A DNA stretch of 64,000 nucleotides from Paracoccus aestuariivivens (GCF_009711225.1 NZ_WMIE01000005.1:180240-244239); one strand, 5' to 3'. Positions 52,744-61,795 are shown, numbered from the stretch's first letter. Program-made: numbers and translations. Notes: a model not told the origin generated them from the sequence alone.

Positions 52744-53570
52744 TTGCTACGCCCGCTACCGAACTCACTGGCGAATTCACCACCGATGGCCGCCGGACCG
52801 GTCCGGTGCTGATGGACCTGAAAAACATCACCCTGCGCTTTGGCGGGGTGGTGGCGATCAAGGACATCAGCTTCGACATCCGCGAGGGCGAGATCCGCGC
52901 GATCATCGGGCCGAACGGGGCGGGCAAATCCTCGATGTTGAACGTCATCTCGGGCTTCTATGTCCCGCAAGAGGGCGAGATCTGGTTCGAGGGTGCGAGG
53001 CGCCCACCGATGAAACCCTATGAGGTCGCGCGTCTTGGTCTGGCGCGCACCTTCCAGAATATTGCGCTGTTCGACGGCATGTCGGTTCTGGACAATATCA
53101 TGACCGGCAGGCTGAACCGTATGAAGGCGCCCTTGTGGGCGCAGGCGATCTGGTGGGGTCGGGCCGAGCGCGAAGAGGTCGAGAACCGCGAGCAGGTCGA
53201 GAAGATCATCGACTTTCTTGAAATCCAGAACATCCGCAAGACGCCCGTGGGCCGCCTGCCTTACGGGCTGAAAAAGCGCGTCGAACTGGCCCGCGCCTTG
53301 GCGGCCGAGCCCCGCATCCTGCTGCTCGACGAGCCGATGGCCGGAATGAATGTCGAAGAGAAAGAGGACATGTGCCGCTTCATCCTCGACGTGAATGACG
53401 AATTCGGCACGACTATTGCCCTGATCGAGCATGACATGGGCGTGGTCATGGACCTGAGCGACCGTGTGGTGGTGATGGATTACGGCCGCAAGATCGGCGA
53501 CGGCACGCCCGACGAGGTGCGCGCCAACCCCGAGGTCATCAGCGCCTATCTTGGCGTCTCGCAGGAGTAG
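52740..53570 (+). CDS. livG: Branched-chain-type ABC transporter ATPase LivG
   Basis: ATPase of the HAAT import family, 276 residues. Walker A GPNGAGKSS, signature-like LPYGLKKRVELARAL, Walker B ILLLDEPMAGMN, H-loop ALIEHDMGVVMDLSDRV. It has about 25 extra residues before the ABC domain. ATG overlaps the small membrane protein stop. Confidence 0.9.
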   Translation: MIATPATELTGEFTTDGRRTGPVLMDLKNITLRFGGVVAIKDISFDIREGEIRAIIGPNGAGKSSMLNVISGFYVPQEGEIWFEGARRPPMKPYEVARLGLARTFQNIALFDGMSVLDNIMTGRLNRMKAPLWAQAIWWGRAEREEVENREQVEKIIDFLEIQNIRKTPVGRLPYGLKKRVELARALAAEPRILLLDEPMAGMNVEEKEDMCRFILDVNDEFGTTIALIEHDMGVVMDLSDRVVVMDYGRKIGDGTPDEVRANPEVISAYLGVSQE

Positions 53571-53574
53571 GGCG

Positions 53575-54555
53575 ATGGAGTTTCTTTACGCAAGCGAGGT
53601 GCTGGTCAACGGGCTGATGGCGGGGGTGATGTATGCCCTCGTCGCGCTGGGTTTCGTGCTGATCTACAAGGCCTCGGGCGTTTTTAACTATGCCCAAGGG
53701 GTGATGGCGCTGTTCGCGGCGATGACGCTGGTGGGCATCATGGAGGGCCGCGTGCCCTTCGCCCATCTGATCAACGCGATGTTCGGCGTCCATGTCAGCC
53801 ATTTCGGTTGGACCGTCCCCGCAATCTTCGGGATCGCGCTGACCGCGCTGATCATGGTCGGACTGGCGATCGCGGTCGAAAAACTCGTGCTGAAACATTT
53901 GGTCGGGCAAGAGCCGATCATCCTTTTCATGGCGACCATCGGTCTGGCCTGGTTCCTCGAAGGCTTGGGCGACGTGATGTGGGGCGCGGACGTCAAGGTT
54001 CTGGATGTCGGCCTGCCGCAGGGCATCTCGGACGGGATCGAGGCCGCGACGAATGACTGGTTGGGCTATGGCTTCTTCATCGATAAGCTCGATATCTGGG
54101 CCACGGTGATTGCGGCGGCTCTGGTCGCGGCTCTGGTCGGTTTCTCGCAATATACCAAGCAGGGCCGCGCCATGCGGGCCGTGGCAGATGATCATCAGGC
54201 CGCGCTTTCGGTGGGGATCAGCCTACGCTTCATCTGGATCATGGTATGGTCCATCGCCGGTTTCGTCGCGCTGGTCGCGGGGATCATGTGGGGCACGAAA
54301 TCCGGTGTGCAGTTCAGCCTGTCCTTGATCGCGTTGAAGGCGCTGCCGGTGTTGATGCTTGGCGGCTTCACCTCGATCCCCGGCGCGATCGTTGGCGGGC
54401 TGATCATCGGCATGGGCGAGAAACTGTTTGAATATTTCATCGGCCCGATGGTCGGCGGCGCGACCGAGAACTGGTTCGCCTATGTGCTGGCGCTGCTGTT
54501 CCTCGTCTTCAGGCCGCAAGGCCTGTTCGGCGAGCGCATCATCGAGCGCGTCTGA
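53575..54555 (+). CDS. livH: Branched-chain-type ABC transporter permease LivH
   Basis: Membrane subunit of 326 residues. VLVNGLMAGVMYALVALGFVLIYKASGVFNYAQGVMALF, RAVADDHQAALSVGI and VLMLGGFTSIPGAIVGGLIIG are typical. ATG 53575 (MEFLYASEVL) is chosen for its spacing after CAGGAGTAGGG; the longer frame runs into livG. Confidence 0.9.
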   Translation: MEFLYASEVLVNGLMAGVMYALVALGFVLIYKASGVFNYAQGVMALFAAMTLVGIMEGRVPFAHLINAMFGVHVSHFGWTVPAIFGIALTALIMVGLAIAVEKLVLKHLVGQEPIILFMATIGLAWFLEGLGDVMWGADVKVLDVGLPQGISDGIEAATNDWLGYGFFIDKLDIWATVIAAALVAALVGFSQYTKQGRAMRAVADDHQAALSVGISLRFIWIMVWSIAGFVALVAGIMWGTKSGVQFSLSLIALKALPVLMLGGFTSIPGAIVGGLIIGMGEKLFEYFIGPMVGGATENWFAYVLALLFLVFRPQGLFGERIIERV

Positions 54556-54567
54556 GGAGGGAAGGCG

Positions 54568-55644
54568 ATGATCTATCGCGAAGCGGGCGACTTCAAGACG
54601 AGCTATCGCGACGATGGCCAGACCTTTCCGATCCGGCTGGACCGCTGGGGCTATTACGCGCTGCTGGCGGTGGCCTTTCTGGTCGTGCCGTTCTTTATCG
54701 ACAGCTACTGGGCCAATGCGGTGCTGGTGCCGTTCCTGATCTACGCGATTGCAGCGATCGGGCTGAATATTCTGGTGGGCTATGCGGGGCAGGTCAGCCT
54801 TGGCACGGGCGGCTTTATGGCGGTCGGGGCCTATGCGGTCTATAAGCTGATGACGGCCTTTCCGGGTGTGCCGATCTTTGTCCATATCCTGTTGGCAGGG
54901 CTGATCACGGCGCTGGTCGGGATGCTGTTTGGTCTGCCCAGCCTGCGGATCAAGGGCTTCTATCTGGCGGTCGCGACGCTGGCAGCGCAGTTCTTTCTGG
55001 TCTGGCTCTTCAACAAGGTGCCGTGGTTTTACAACTACTCGGCCTCGGGTCAGATCACCGCGCCCGAGCGGACTTTCTTCGGCTGGGCAGTGACAGGGCC
55101 TGCGACCTCGGCTTCGGCGAAATACCTGACTTGTCTGGTCTTTGCGGTGGTTCTGGCATGGGTCGCGCGGAACCTGACGCGCGGAACGGTGGGGCGCAAA
55201 TGGATGGCGATCCGCGACATGGACATCGCTGCTGAGATCATCGGGGTGAACCCGCTGAGCGCGAAACTCTCGGCCTTTGCCGTCAGCAGCTTTTTCATCG
55301 GCATCGCGGGTGCGCTTCTGTTCGCGGTCTATCTGGGCGCGGCCGAGGCGAGCGAGGCATTCGGCATCAACAAGAGCTTTCTTGTCCTCTTTATGGTCAT
55401 CATCGGCGGCCTTGGCAGCATCTTCGGCAGCTTCGCGGGGGCGGCTTTCCTTGTCCTGCTGCCGGTGTTTCTGAAGAACGTTCTGGTCGCGCGGTTGGGT
55501 TGGCCGACCGATCTGGCCGCGCATCTGGAGCTGATGATCGTCGGAGCGCTGATCATTTTCTTCCTGATCGTCGAACCGCATGGCCTCGCACGGCTTTGGC
55601 GGCTGACAAAGGAAAAACTACGGCTCTGGCCGTTCCCGCATTGA
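54568..55644 (+). CDS. livM: Branched-chain-type ABC transporter permease LivM
   Basis: Second permease, 358 residues with about eight helices. AIAAIGLNILVGYAGQVSLGTGGFMAVGAYAVY, RAKLSAFAVSSFFIGIAGALLFAVYLG-like segments and IIGGLGSIFGSFAGAAF identify it. GAGGAGGGAAGG precedes ATG. It follows livH by 12 bases. Confidence 0.9.
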   Translation: MIYREAGDFKTSYRDDGQTFPIRLDRWGYYALLAVAFLVVPFFIDSYWANAVLVPFLIYAIAAIGLNILVGYAGQVSLGTGGFMAVGAYAVYKLMTAFPGVPIFVHILLAGLITALVGMLFGLPSLRIKGFYLAVATLAAQFFLVWLFNKVPWFYNYSASGQITAPERTFFGWAVTGPATSASAKYLTCLVFAVVLAWVARNLTRGTVGRKWMAIRDMDIAAEIIGVNPLSAKLSAFAVSSFFIGIAGALLFAVYLGAAEASEAFGINKSFLVLFMVIIGGLGSIFGSFAGAAFLVLLPVFLKNVLVARLGWPTDLAAHLELMIVGALIIFFLIVEPHGLARLWRLTKEKLRLWPFPH

Positions 55645-55686
55645 AGACCGGTTAACCGGCGGAAAACCCTTGGGGAGGAGACCAAG

Positions 55687-56964
55687 ATGAAACTGAAACT
55701 TGCGACTGCCTTGACCGCATTGCTGGTGGCGGGACCCGCCATGGCGGATCTGGTCGTGCCGAACCTGAGCTACCGCACCGGCCCTTACGGCGCGAACGGC
55801 ACGCAATATGCCGACGGGTTCAACGACTACTTCACCCTGCTGAACGAACGTGACGGCGGCATTGGCGGCGAAAAGATCCAGACTCCGGAATGCGAGACTG
55901 CCTACAACACCGAAAAAGGCGTCGAATGCTACGAGGCCACCAAGGGCAATGGTGCGCTGGTCTATAACCCGCTTTCGACCGGCATCACCTATCAACTGAT
56001 CCCCAAGGTTTCGGCTGACAAGATCCCGCTTTATACGCCGGGTTACGGGCGGACCTCGGCCAAGAACGGCAAGGTTTTCGAGTGGGTCTTCAACGCGCCG
56101 GCGAACTATTGGGACGGTGCCTCGGTCGCGATCAAATACCTGCTGGACCAGAATGGCGGCGATCTGAAGGGCAAAAAAATCGCGCTAGTCTATCACAACT
56201 CGGCCTATGGCAAAGAGCCGATCCGCACCCTGCAGGAATTGTCGAAGAAGCACGGCTTTACGCTAAGCGAACTGCCGATCGACCCTCCGGGGCAGGAGCA
56301 GAAAAGCCAATGGCTGCAAATCCGCCGCGACAAGCCGGATTACGTGGTGATGTGGGGTTGGGGCGTGATGAACCAGACCGCCATTCAGGAAGCAGCAAAC
56401 ATCCGCTTCCCGATGGAGAATTTCATCGGCATCTGGTGGGCGGGTTCCGAGGTTGACGTGATGCCGGTGGGTGATGCCGCGAATGGATATAAGTCGCTCA
56501 CCTTCAACGGCGTCGGCACCGACTATCCGGTCTATGACGACATGAAGAAATTCGTCATTGAGCCGGGTAAGGCATCGCAAGGCGGGCAGTTCGTCGGCTC
56601 GGCCTTGTATTCGCGCGGCATGTATGCGGCGGTGGTGATCGCCGAGGCGATCAAGAAGGCGCAAGAACTGGCCGGATCCTCGGCGATCACCGCGCCACAA
56701 CTGCGTGACGGTTTCGAGGCGCTGGACATCACGCCCGAGCGTCTGACCGAGATCGGCCTTCCTGATTTCGGACCCGAGATCAAGATGAGCTGCGACAACC
56801 ATGGCGGCAGCGGCATGGCCCGTCTGCAGCAATGGGATGCGGGTGCCAAGAAATGGAGCCTGATCACCGAGTTCACCGAACCTGATCAGGACGTGCTGAA
56901 CCCGCTGATCGCCGAGGACAGCGAGGCTTATGCCAAGGAGGCCGGCATCACACCGCGCTGCTGA
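55687..56964 (+). CDS. Branched-chain-type ABC substrate-binding protein
   Basis: Exported binding protein of 425 residues, signal to AGPAMA/DL. YRTGPYGANGTQYADGFNDYFTLLNERDGGIGGEKIQ is the start of the periplasmic-binding fold, and GKKIALVYHNSAYGKEPI follows. It contains more cysteines (TPECETAYNTEKGVECYEA) than most family members, perhaps a disulfide. The ligand is unknown but, with two acyl-CoA ligases in the operon, a carboxylic or aromatic acid is more likely than leucine. GGGGAGGAG precedes ATG. Confidence 0.88.
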   Translation: MKLKLATALTALLVAGPAMADLVVPNLSYRTGPYGANGTQYADGFNDYFTLLNERDGGIGGEKIQTPECETAYNTEKGVECYEATKGNGALVYNPLSTGITYQLIPKVSADKIPLYTPGYGRTSAKNGKVFEWVFNAPANYWDGASVAIKYLLDQNGGDLKGKKIALVYHNSAYGKEPIRTLQELSKKHGFTLSELPIDPPGQEQKSQWLQIRRDKPDYVVMWGWGVMNQTAIQEAANIRFPMENFIGIWWAGSEVDVMPVGDAANGYKSLTFNGVGTDYPVYDDMKKFVIEPGKASQGGQFVGSALYSRGMYAAVVIAEAIKKAQELAGSSAITAPQLRDGFEALDITPERLTEIGLPDFGPEIKMSCDNHGGSGMARLQQWDAGAKKWSLITEFTEPDQDVLNPLIAEDSEAYAKEAGITPRC

Positions 56965-56970
56965 AGCATC

Positions 56971-56997
56971 CGCCCCGGCGGGCGAACTGCCGGGGCG
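56971..56997 (+). terminator. Intercistronic hairpin between binding protein and livF
   Basis: CGCCCCGGC pairs perfectly with GCCGGGGCG. It lies just after the binding-protein stop and 24 bases before livF. Such hairpins commonly protect the binding-protein mRNA or reduce read-through, giving excess binding protein. Confidence 0.55.
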
Positions 56998-57020
56998 TAC
57001 CCAATCCACAGGGGAACACC

Positions 57021-57845
57021 ATGTTCGACAGCGCAGCAGGCCGCGAAACGCTGCTTGAGATCAATAATATCGAGGTGATCTACAATCACGTCATTCTGGT
57101 GCTCAAGGGCGTCAGCTTGTCGGTGCCCAAGGGCGGCATCACGGCCCTGCTTGGCGGGAACGGCGCGGGCAAGACGACGACGTTGAAGGCGATCTCGAAC
57201 CTGCTGCATTCGGAACGGGGCGAGGTCACCAAGGGCGCGATCAACTATCGCGGCGAGCCGATCCAGAAGATGGACCCGGCCAGCCTTGTGAAAAAAGGCG
57301 TCATTCAGGTGATGGAGGGGCGGCATTGCTTCGAACACCTGACGGTCGAGGAAAACCTGCTGACCGGAGCCTATACACGGACCGATGGTCGCGCCGCCGT
57401 CGCGCAGGATCTGGAAATGGTCTATTCCTACTTCCCTCGCCTCAAGGAACGGCGGAAATCTCAGGCGGGCTACACTTCGGGCGGCGAGCAGCAGATGTGC
57501 GCCATGGGCCGCGCGCTGATGTCCCGCCCCGAGACGATCCTGCTTGATGAGCCCTCGATGGGTCTTGCCCCGCAACTGGTCGAGCAGATCTTCGAGATCG
57601 TGAAGGCGGTCAATGAGGGTGAGGGCGTGACCTTCCTTCTGGCTGAGCAGAACACCAATATCGCGCTGCGCTACGGCCATTACGGCTACATTCTGGAAAG
57701 TGGGCGGGTGGTGATGGACGGTCCCGCCGAGGCTTTGCGCGAGAATCCCGATGTGAAGGAATTCTACCTCGGCATGTCCGAGCAGGGCCGGAAAAGCTTT
57801 CGCGATGTGCGCTCGTATCGTCGCCGCAAACGCTGGTTGGCCTGA
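57021..57845 (+). CDS. livF: Branched-chain-type ABC transporter ATPase LivF
   Basis: Second ATPase, 274 residues. Walker A GGNGAGKTT, signature TSGGEQQMCAMGRAL (the first residue is Thr instead of Leu), Walker B ILLDEPSMGLAP, and LLAEQNTNIALRYGHYGYILESGRVV. It lies downstream of the binding protein and completes the importer. Confidence 0.9.
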   Translation: MFDSAAGRETLLEINNIEVIYNHVILVLKGVSLSVPKGGITALLGGNGAGKTTTLKAISNLLHSERGEVTKGAINYRGEPIQKMDPASLVKKGVIQVMEGRHCFEHLTVEENLLTGAYTRTDGRAAVAQDLEMVYSYFPRLKERRKSQAGYTSGGEQQMCAMGRALMSRPETILLDEPSMGLAPQLVEQIFEIVKAVNEGEGVTFLLAEQNTNIALRYGHYGYILESGRVVMDGPAEALRENPDVKEFYLGMSEQGRKSFRDVRSYRRRKRWLA

Positions 57846-57881
57846 TCGGGGCAAGATCGCGCGTGGCAGAAAGGTAATCCG

Positions 57882-59099
57882 ATGACATTCTATGACGAGC
57901 TGGAAACCCGCAGCGCCGATGAGCGCGCGGCATGGCAGGCCCGCGAGTTGACGGCAGCCCTTGCCCGGGCGCGCACGGCACCGGCGCTTGCCCGCAGCCT
58001 GCATGCAATCGACCCTGATGCATTGGTGACGGCGGATATGCTGGCAAGCCTGCCGGTTTTGCGTAAATCCGAACTGTCCGAGGCGCAGAAGAAGTCTCCG
58101 CCCTTCGGAGGCTTCACCACCCGCCATGCCCATGAGTTCGAGAATATCTTCCAAAGTCCCGGCCCGATCTACGAGCCGGGAAGGCGCGGCAATGACTGGT
58201 GGAGGCTGGGGCGTTTCCTGTTTGCGGCGGGGGTCGGGGCGGGCGATATCGTCCAGAACTGCTTCGGCTATCATCTGACTCCTGCGGGCATGATGTTCGA
58301 AAGCGCGGCGCGCGCGGTCGATGCCGCTGTATTGCCTGCTGGAACCGGCCAGACCGAATTGCAGGTCCGTGCCGCCGTGGATATCGGGACTACGGTCTAT
58401 GCAGGGACACCCGATTACCTGAAGATCATTCTGGATAAGGCCGACGAGATGGCCGAGTCCTTGGCCCTGACTCGCGCGGTCGTCTCGGGCGGAGCGTTGT
58501 TCCCAAGTCTGCGCCAATCCTATGCCGATCGGCGGATCGCTACGACGCAATGCTATGCCACCGCCGATCTTGGCCTGATCGCCTATGAATCCCCCGCGAT
58601 GGAGGGGATGATCGTGGATGAGGGCGTCATCGTGGAAATCGTCCGTCCCGGCACCGGCGATCCGGTCCCCGAAGGCGAGGTGGGCGAGGTCGTCGTGACC
58701 ACGTTCAATCCGGATTATCCTCTGGTGAGATTCGCGACCGGAGACCTGTCGGCCGTGCTGCCGGGAACCAGTCCATGCGGGCGCACGAATATGAGGATCA
58801 AGGGTTGGATGGGGCGCGCCGATCAGACCACCAAGATCAAGGGCATGTTCGTTCGCCCCGAGCAGGTCGCGGCACTCGTCTCGCGCCATCCCGAAGTAAA
58901 TCGCGCCCGTGTCGTGGCTGATCGCTCGGGTGAGATGGATTTGATGACGGTGCAACTGGAAACTGACATACAAGATGCGGCAAGGTACGAGGCAACGGTG
59001 CTGGACACCTTGAAACTTCGCGGCCGGATCGAACTGGTTGCGCCCGGCTCCTTGCCCAATGACGGAAAGGTCATCGAGGATCGGCGCAGCTACGACTGA
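57882..59099 (+). CDS. Phenylacetate-CoA ligase-like (PaaK family) enzyme
   Basis: Adenylate-forming ligase of 405 residues, nearest to PaaK. GPIYEPGRRGNDWWRLGRFL, VVSGGALFPSLRQSYADR, TTQCYATADLGLIAYES and the C-terminal WMGRADQTTKIKGMFVRPEQV are family-like. The usual Ser/Thr-Gly-rich P-loop at the front is weakly formed (FQSPGPIYEPGR). It is the second acyl-activating enzyme of this transporter operon; the substrate is likely an aryl or related acid, inferred only. Confidence 0.82.
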   Translation: MTFYDELETRSADERAAWQARELTAALARARTAPALARSLHAIDPDALVTADMLASLPVLRKSELSEAQKKSPPFGGFTTRHAHEFENIFQSPGPIYEPGRRGNDWWRLGRFLFAAGVGAGDIVQNCFGYHLTPAGMMFESAARAVDAAVLPAGTGQTELQVRAAVDIGTTVYAGTPDYLKIILDKADEMAESLALTRAVVSGGALFPSLRQSYADRRIATTQCYATADLGLIAYESPAMEGMIVDEGVIVEIVRPGTGDPVPEGEVGEVVVTTFNPDYPLVRFATGDLSAVLPGTSPCGRTNMRIKGWMGRADQTTKIKGMFVRPEQVAALVSRHPEVNRARVVADRSGEMDLMTVQLETDIQDAARYEATVLDTLKLRGRIELVAPGSLPNDGKVIEDRRSYD

Positions 59100-59133
59100 T
59101 CTTGGCCGCCAATAAAGGCCATGAGGTTCGTCG

Positions 59134-60735
59134 ATGCGGTACTGTTTGTTTCTGCTGGCCATGCTTGGCGCGGCGGCTCCGGCATGGGCCGAGAATCGCG
59201 CGGTGGTCATCGGGAACGCCGACTATCTTCATGCGCCCGATCTGGCCGGTTCGGACACGCTGTCCTTGGCAGGGGTGATCCGCAAGACCGGTTTCGTGAC
59301 TGCCGAAGGGGTGGATCTGCCCTCGAATGAAATGCGCGGCGTGCTGGACCTGATGGCTCGGGTCGATGACATGCCGGGGGCACGCATCGTCATGCTCAGC
59401 GGTCGCTTCCTGAACGACGGTGCCGAGACCTGGTTCATGGGGACCGAAGCGCGCAAACCCGGTCCACTGGGCGCGGCGCGGCAAGGTGTGCCGCTGGGGC
59501 TGGTCATGCAATTGATGGCAAGCTCGGAACAGGGCGCTGTGCTTTTGCTGGGAACCGACCGGCAGGGTATGCCGCATGAACGCGGGTTGGCGAATGGCGT
59601 CGGTCCGCTGTCTGCGGTCGAGGGTGTCTCGGTCATCACTGGCCCGCCCGAGGCAACCGGACGAGCCCTGCGCGAGCTAGCTGCGGGGCGGTCGGTCAAG
59701 GCCGCGGTCGCCGCCGTCAAGGGGCTAAGGCTTTTGCCCGGAGCGGATGGAGACGCGATTCCTGTCCGCCCGTCACGCACGGTCCCGATCCCGACTGTCG
59801 AGCCCTCGGATCCTGATCGGCAGGCATGGGCCGAAGCAATGACGCTCGATTCCGTTCGTGGTTACTCGACCTATCTCGAGCGGTTCCCCTTGGGCGCTTT
59901 CGCTTCGGCGGCGCGGGAGCGACGCGCAGGTCTGCGCCTTTTGCAGCAATCCGTTCCGGGTGAGATGACAGCGTCGCCCGCGCAGATCGAGGCGGCATTG
60001 CGCCTGAGCGGGGCGCAACAGTTGCAGATCCAGCGCAATTTGGCCGCGTTGGGAATTGATCCCGGCCCGCAGGACGGGACGATCGGCGATCAGACACGGC
60101 ACGCGTTGCGGATCTGGCAGCGCGCCCACCGCTTCGATCCGACCGGATACCTGACGGCCGATCAGTTGGCGCAGTTGCGGGAGAACACCGCCACGGCCGC
60201 AGATCCGGCGGGGGATCGTGATTTCTGGGAAAGAAGCGGCGCAAAGGGTGGCATCGAGCGGTTGCGCGATTACCTGAAACGCTATCCCGAGGGCCTGTTT
60301 GCCGCCGATGCCCGCAGGCAATTGGCCTCGGGAGGACAGCACCCGTTGTTGCAGTCTCGGTTTAGGGGCGATTCCGCGACATGGCGTTGGGCGCGCCGTC
60401 AGGATTCGTCGGCGGCCTATCAGATCTATCTTGACCGGTTCCCCGAGGGCGCGCATCGCGAGGAAGCTCAGTTGCGCCACGACAACCTGCTTGCCCTGAC
60501 CGAGGCCGCGCGACTCGAGGAAGCGGAACTGGGTCTGACGATCACCGCCCGGCAAATCATCGAGAACCGCCTGCATCTCGCGGGGCTGGAACCGGGGTTG
60601 ACCGATGGCGAGTTCACCGAGGATACCCGTCAGGCGCTTCGCCGGTATCAGGCGTCACGAAACCTGCGTGTCACCGGCTATGTCTCGCGCCAGACTGCGG
60701 CAACGCTTCTGGCCAATGGCGCGCAGCCCGAATAG
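59134..60735 (+). CDS. Degenerate caspase-like protein with two peptidoglycan-binding domains
   Basis: Exported protein of 533 residues (signal to APAWA/EN). Residues 20-200 follow the bacterial caspase (C14) pattern (AVVIGNADYLHAPDLAGSDTLSLAGVIRKTGF). The usual SGHG stretch reads SGRF and the expected Cys stretch reads LLLGTDR, so both catalytic residues appear lost. Two repeats follow around YSTYLERFPLGAF and YQIYLDRFPEGAH, and two PG_binding_1-like domains (AALGIDPGPQDGTIGDQTRHALRIWQ and AGLEPGLTDGEFTEDTRQALRRYQ). It is probably a cell-wall-bound pseudoenzyme of unknown role. Confidence 0.78.
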   Translation: MRYCLFLLAMLGAAAPAWAENRAVVIGNADYLHAPDLAGSDTLSLAGVIRKTGFVTAEGVDLPSNEMRGVLDLMARVDDMPGARIVMLSGRFLNDGAETWFMGTEARKPGPLGAARQGVPLGLVMQLMASSEQGAVLLLGTDRQGMPHERGLANGVGPLSAVEGVSVITGPPEATGRALRELAAGRSVKAAVAAVKGLRLLPGADGDAIPVRPSRTVPIPTVEPSDPDRQAWAEAMTLDSVRGYSTYLERFPLGAFASAARERRAGLRLLQQSVPGEMTASPAQIEAALRLSGAQQLQIQRNLAALGIDPGPQDGTIGDQTRHALRIWQRAHRFDPTGYLTADQLAQLRENTATAADPAGDRDFWERSGAKGGIERLRDYLKRYPEGLFAADARRQLASGGQHPLLQSRFRGDSATWRWARRQDSSAAYQIYLDRFPEGAHREEAQLRHDNLLALTEAARLEEAELGLTITARQIIENRLHLAGLEPGLTDGEFTEDTRQALRRYQASRNLRVTGYVSRQTAATLLANGAQPE

Positions 60736-60753
60736 GCCCGAAGGAACCAGCCA

Positions 60754-61197
60754 ATGATCCAAGTCCTTTTGCCAGCCGTCCTGATCGTTCTGGCGGGTGT
60801 CTGCATTGCGGTTCAGGCGCCGATCAACGCGGCGCTTGGACGGATGGTGGAAAGCCCGCTCGTGGCGGCGGCGATCTCGTTCGGGGTCGGCTTTGTCATC
60901 CTGATGTCGCTGTCCTTTGTCACGGGGCAGGGCAAAGGACTTTCCCGCGCCACCGCTGCCGAGCCATGGATGTGGGCCGGAGGCATTCTGGGTGCCTTCT
61001 ATGTCTGGGCGATGGTCTGGTCGTTGCCCCGCTTGGGCACGCTGACCGCGCTTTGTGCGCTGGCATTGGGACAGATCGTGGCAGCCATCATTCTTGACCG
61101 GACCGGCGCATTCGGCCTGCCGATTCGTGAAATATCCCTACCCCGGATTATCGCTGCCGCCATGGTCGGAGGCGGGCTGATCCTGTCGCGATTCTAG
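60754..61197 (+). CDS. DMT-superfamily small transporter (YdcZ/DUF606)
   Basis: 147 residues with about five membrane helices. GVCIAVQAPINAALGRMVESPLVAAAISFGVGFVIL and WAGGILGAFYVWAMVWSLPRLGTLTALCALALGQIVAA match the DUF606 family. Members occur singly or in pairs and are presumed exporters. It lies 18 bases after the caspase-like gene. Confidence 0.82.
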   Translation: MIQVLLPAVLIVLAGVCIAVQAPINAALGRMVESPLVAAAISFGVGFVILMSLSFVTGQGKGLSRATAAEPWMWAGGILGAFYVWAMVWSLPRLGTLTALCALALGQIVAAIILDRTGAFGLPIREISLPRIIAAAMVGGGLILSRF

Positions 61198-61250
61198 CGT
61201 CGTTGGTAGGGAAACCGTCGCGGAAATACCGGATGCCCTTTGCGGACAGC

Positions 61251-61284
61251 AAAACGCCCGCTGAGCAATTGCGCAGCGGGCGTT
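61251..61284 (-). terminator. Rho-independent terminator of rpmJ
   Basis: On the minus strand AACGCCCGCTG pairs perfectly with CAGCGGGCGTT, followed by TTTT. It is 28 bases after the rpmJ stop and is the clearest intrinsic terminator in the window. Confidence 0.85.
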
Positions 61285-61311
61285 CAAATCTGGCAACAAG
61301 TGCCGCGAGAC

Positions 61312-61437
61312 TTAGCCTTGACGGGCTTTGAAGCGCGGGTTGGTCTTGTTGATGACGTAGATACGGCCTTTACGACGTACTACTTGGCAATCGCGGTGGC
61401 GGCTCTTGAGCGAGCGGAGCGAATTGCGAACCTTCAT
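61312..61437 (-). CDS. rpmJ: 50S ribosomal protein L36, zinc-free type
   Basis: 41-residue L36 ([41 protein letters not shown] is the whole protein in outline; key parts are MKVRNSLRS and [10 protein letters not shown]). It has one Cys, so it is the form without the four-ligand zinc ribbon. GAGAAGACCC precedes ATG 61437. A tRNA gene lies just upstream on the same strand, separated by its own terminator. Confidence 0.93.
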   Translation of the reverse strand: MKVRNSLRSLKSRHRDCQVVRRKGRIYVINKTNPRFKARQG

Positions 61438-61485
61438 GGGTCTTCTCCTATCGCGGCGCATCGCAAGGCGCCATGAAACTGAAAC

Positions 61486-61508
61486 GCCCCCGGTCAATGC
61501 CCGGGGGC
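61486..61508 (-). terminator. Terminator after tRNA-Val
   Basis: GCCCCCGG and CCGGGGGC pair around a short loop directly downstream of the tRNA on the minus strand, followed by CGTTTC. Confidence 0.65.
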
Positions 61509-61519
61509 TCGAATAAATA

Positions 61520-61594
61520 TGGTGGGCGGTACTGGGATCGAACCAGTGGCCACTACGATGTCAACGTAGTGCTCTACCGCTGAGCTAACCGCCC
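61520..61594 (-). tRNA. tRNA-Val (anticodon GAC)
   Basis: A 75-base cloverleaf on the minus strand. The acceptor stem is GGGCGGT/ACCGCCC with discriminator A and an encoded CCA end. GTTAGCTCAGCGGTAGAGC is the D arm and GGTTCGATCC the T arm. The anticodon loop TTGACAT has GAC at 61560-61562, reading GUC/GUU valine codons. Confidence 0.95.
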
Positions 61595-61647
61595 TCCGAA
61601 CCGGTGATGCTTGCTGCTTTCGCTTCCACATCTCCTTGGTCTGCGGC

Positions 61648-61676
61648 TCTATATAGAGGCATTTCGGCGGTTACAA
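61648..61676 (-). promoter_or_regulatory. Predicted promoter of tRNA-Val
   Basis: On the minus strand TTGTAA (61671-61676) and TATAGA (61648-61653) are 17 bases apart, about 50 bases before the mature tRNA. This fits a housekeeping sigma promoter. Confidence 0.5.
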
Positions 61677-61795
61677 CCCCCTTTTGCAAGCTTCTTGATC
61701 CGGACTTGGACTAAGACCAACTTAAGCTATAACGATTGGGTATTCCGCCCGGCAGATTTTGCCCAGCCAGCCCGAATTCTTAAGGAAATCCGGAT

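Noticed and set aside
55687..57845. Annotation of the ABC importer as a true leucine/isoleucine/valine transporter
   Set aside because: The family covers many ligands and two acyl-CoA ligases share the operon, so the substrate is left open.
56928..59210. A 760-codon antisense open frame over livF and the PaaK-like gene
   Set aside because: Spans two real genes and the gap between them, with low-complexity His/Arg/Gln-rich sequence and no motifs.
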